In this document: piece by piece, positions 7,410-8,606 of the stretch
How positions within the stretch are numbered: position 1 is the first letter of the stretch
Layout: the number at the start of each line of letters is the position of its first letter
Assembly: GCA_022571615.1 (NCBI GenBank)
Contig: JACZXM010000099.1
Location: forward strand, 1-8,606
DNA: 8,606 bases
Reading direction: 5' to 3'
DNA from: Acidobacteriota bacterium
GTDB lineage: Bacteria > Acidobacteriota > UBA890 > WLXD01
The notes under the pieces: generated by a model
Told to the model about the DNA's origin: nothing
The model's input: the letters and a program-made list of their open reading frames with translations, nothing else
Databases searched by the model: none
Translations under genes and position numbers: made by a program

Positions 7410-7554
7410 GCTGGAAGGGGTGTCAGGGGAGGTGAACGCAGCGGTTCTGGGGTGCCTGCGCAAGGATCCGGCAGAGCGGCCGCAGACGCTGAGGGAGCTG
7501 CGGGCAGCGCTGCGGGGCACAAGACGGCAATGCTGGGGCCTGCTCCCTCTATGA
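7396..7554 (+). pseudogene. Scrap of a Ser/Thr kinase C-lobe end
   Basis: Immediately after the CBS stop codon, in the same frame, the sequence reads ALEGVSGEVNAAVLGCLRKD and continues PAERPQTLRELRAALRG before a TGA at 7552-7554. This is the last two helices of a PknB-type kinase domain (typically LDAVVLKCLRKDPAERPQSAxEL), with the subdomain XI arginine in PAERP. The remaining kinase domain is absent and there is no start site. The composition is kinase-like, but this cannot be a working gene. The intact kinase at the left end has a different version of the segment ([19 protein letters not shown]), so this scrap came from another paralogue. Confidence 0.75.
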
Positions 7555-7729
7555 GTCGGCCCTCGCCGAGTGTACCCAGAGCAGCAGTAAGTGCGGGTTC
7601 CGTTGTTCGCGGACGGACTCTTGAACTCTTGTCCTGTGATGACAATTCCCGGCGGCTACTCGCTGGGCGGCAAGGCACCAGCACCGCAAGCGCCACGCAG
7701 CAGATAGCAAGGCCGGGGCTTGTTATCGT
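7555..7729. other. Stretch with no recognisable gene between kinase and RadC scraps
   Basis: Short frames here were read on the + strand. One long open frame (7452-7763) contains RTLELLSCDDNSRRLLAGRQ but could not be assigned to a family with confidence, and it overlaps the kinase-like tail in another frame. No promoter with good spacing was found: TTGAAC at 7621 has no fitting -10. No hairpin with a T-run was seen. Confidence 0.35.
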
Positions 7730-7848
7730 ATGGCGAGACGACAGCGCGCGCCAGCGGCGTTAGCAGCAGCGCACGATCGGGCCTTGTTCCACAATCACCC
7801 TTCTGGCGAACCGACGGCGAGCCGCAGGACATCGGCATCGCGAGATAG
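7730..7848 (+). pseudogene. Frameshifted scrap of a RadC-family (JAMM/MPN+) protein
   Basis: From an ATG at 7730 the frame reads to RALFHNHPSGEPTAS (7778-7822). The HNHPSG-x-PT-x-S string is the metal-binding core of RadC/JAMM proteins (typically HNHPSGDPTPSREDI). Directly after it, one base out of frame, 7825-7845 reads QDIGIAR, which matches the following REDIALTR and restores the conserved aspartate. It then stops at 7846-7848. A one-base deletion near 7823 explains the shift. The upstream helix-hairpin-helix region and the end of the domain are missing. The scrap ends 20 nt before the next gene. The match is short but specific. Confidence 0.6.
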
Positions 7849-7868
7849 CCAACGAAGAGGACGGGACG

Positions 7869-8189
7869 ATGATCTCCATTGACGATTTCATGAACATCGA
7901 GCTCAAGACGGCACGGGTGCAAAGCGCCAAGCGTGTCCCGGGCACCGACAAGCTGCTCGAGCTGAGGGTCGAGATCGACGGTAAGGAGCGAACCCTGGTG
8001 GCTGGAGTGGCGGAGGTCTATGCGCCCGAGGAGCTGCCGGGCAAGAAGATCATCGTGGTCACGAACCTGGAGCCGGCGACGATCCGAGGCGTGCGCTCGG
8101 AGGGCATGGTGCTTGCCGCCGATGTCGACGGCAAGCCGGTGCTGGCGACCTTCGATCGTTGGATGCCGAGCGGCAAGCGCGTCCGTTGA
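7869..8189 (+). CDS. Stand-alone tRNA-binding OB-fold protein (MetRS beta-chain type)
   Basis: A 106-residue protein that matches the C-terminal tRNA-binding domain of methionyl-tRNA synthetase over its full length (Trbp111/EMAPII-like): SIDDFMNIELKTARVQSAKR, then VPGTDKLLELRVEIDG, LVAGVAEVYAPEELPGKKI and NLEPATIRGVRSEGMVLAA. It is closer to the MetRS beta type than to CsaA. Such domains bind the outside corner of tRNA as dimers and raise tRNA affinity of the synthetase in trans. The catalytic MetRS is not in the window; upstream is debris, so it would have to be encoded elsewhere. Start ATG at 7869 has a purine-rich AAGAGG ending 8 nt before it. The stop overlaps the tatD start by 4 nt. The metG-tatD neighbourhood is common in bacteria and supports the call. 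Confidence 0.88.
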   Translation: MISIDDFMNIELKTARVQSAKRVPGTDKLLELRVEIDGKERTLVAGVAEVYAPEELPGKKIIVVTNLEPATIRGVRSEGMVLAADVDGKPVLATFDRWMPSGKRVR

Positions 8190-8606
8190 GGCTGCTCGAC
8201 TCGCACGCCCACATCGGCGAGGAGAGCTTCGACGAGGATCGCGAGGCGATGCTGCTGAGGGCCCGGGAGGCCGGCGTCGAGGCCATTGTCGTGATCGGCT
8301 ACAACGCGCCCAGCAGCACTCGGGCGGTGGAGATCGCAACGGCGGCGCCGGAGGTCGCGACCCCATCGAGTCCGGCGATGGTTGCCACCGCCGGCTTCGC
8401 GCCGCACAACGTCCAGGAGGCCGACGATGAGGCGCGCTCGCAGGTGCGGGCGCAGCTGGGGGACGTGCGCGTGGTGGCGGTGGGGGAGATCGGCCTCGAT
8501 TTTCACTACGACATGCCCCCCGATGCGCAGCGGGAACTGTTTGACGAGCAGTTACGATGGGCGGTGCAGGCGGAGCTACCGGTGGTGATTCACAGCCGTG
8601 AGGCCG
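8186..8606 (+). CDS. tatD: TatD-family metal-dependent hydrolase/DNase, 3' partial
   Basis: This is the N-terminal 140 residues of a TatD-family protein (complete proteins are about 260), running off the window. It begins MRLLDSHAHIGEESFDEDRE, with metal ligands H7 and H9 in the DSHAHI motif. GFAPHN (70-75) corresponds to the GxHP region, GEIGLDFHYD (100-109) gives ligand E101, QRELFDEQL is at 115-123, and PVVIHSREA (132-140) contains H136. The later histidine and the aspartate of the TIM-barrel site would be beyond the end. The start is TTG at 8186 in a TTGA overlap with the upstream stop; no ATG or GTG gives this N-terminus, because the family motif begins two codons later. The protein is cytosolic with 3'-5' exonuclease or related phosphoesterase activity. 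Translation is probably coupled to the tRNA-binding gene. Confidence 0.92.
   Translation, partial: MRLLDSHAHIGEESFDEDREAMLLRAREAGVEAIVVIGYNAPSSTRAVEIATAAPEVATPSSPAMVATAGFAPHNVQEADDEARSQVRAQLGDVRVVAVGEIGLDFHYDMPPDAQRELFDEQLRWAVQAELPVVIHSREA

Noticed and set aside
7621..7646. Possible promoter TTGAAC with GACAAT before the tRNA-binding gene
   Set aside because: The spacing is only 14 nt and the site lies more than 200 bases from the start, so it is not called.
7452..7763. Open frame containing LELLSCDDNSRRLLAGRQ, which faintly recalls the Nep1/EMG1 methyltransferase start of LNCDDH
   Set aside because: The likeness covers under 20 residues, the frame is out of phase with the kinase scrap it overlaps, and no later Nep1 motif follows.
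7759..7800. GTTAGC near 7759 considered as an integron attC core
   Set aside because: No paired core site, no attC-like folded arms and no integrase in the window.
7656..8366. Minus-strand open frame of 236 codons across the tRNA-binding gene and tatD start
   Set aside because: It has an arginine- and proline-rich low-complexity start and covers two recognisable + strand genes; treated as antisense to them.

Overview
The window is GC-rich and densely coding, and every gene recognised reads on the + strand. The organism is probably a bacterium of the Acidobacteriota or a similar lineage. This is inferred from gene style, not from a marker gene. The main clue is the first gene, a serine/threonine kinase joined through one membrane helix to a TolB/PD40-type propeller and ending in [13 protein letters not shown], a layout very common in that phylum.

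Layout: (1) 1-2163 is the 3' part of the membrane receptor kinase. (2) 2294-2937 is a good sigma70-like promoter and a DpsL-type thioferritin (dpsL). (3) 2938-3926 is a stretch of broken or truncated genes: a frameshifted kinase N-lobe scrap, an Hcp-family (type VI secretion tube) protein lacking its N-terminus, and the probable tail of a MOSC-domain protein, followed by about 300 bases where nothing was recognised. (4) 3927-7395 is a compact operon: korA (fused gamma/alpha subunit) and korB (beta subunit) of a 2-oxoacid:ferredoxin oxidoreductase, overlapping by 4 nt, then 32 nt later a paired-CBS-domain protein. (5) 7396-7868 is a second stretch of scraps: a kinase C-lobe tail directly after the CBS stop codon, and a frameshifted RadC/JAMM motif. 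(6) 7869-8606 is a stand-alone tRNA-binding OB-fold protein of the MetRS beta type, with tatD starting on an overlapping TTG and running off the window.

How the genes work together: KorAB would interconvert 2-oxoglutarate (or another 2-oxoacid) and its acyl-CoA, exchanging electrons with ferredoxin. The CBS protein is a plausible adenine-nucleotide sensor linked to that step by operon position only. The thioferritin upstream detoxifies peroxide and iron, which would suit a cell running an oxygen-sensitive Fe-S enzyme, but it has its own promoter and is separated by debris.

The most unusual feature is the pair of debris zones bracketing the intact kor operon, with a kinase N-lobe scrap on one side and a kinase C-lobe scrap, same strand, on the other. 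One reading is a kinase gene split by insertion of the block; independent decay of several kinase copies is equally possible. I do not see a convincing new multi-gene system. No tRNA, rRNA, CRISPR array, transposase or intact insertion sequence was found.
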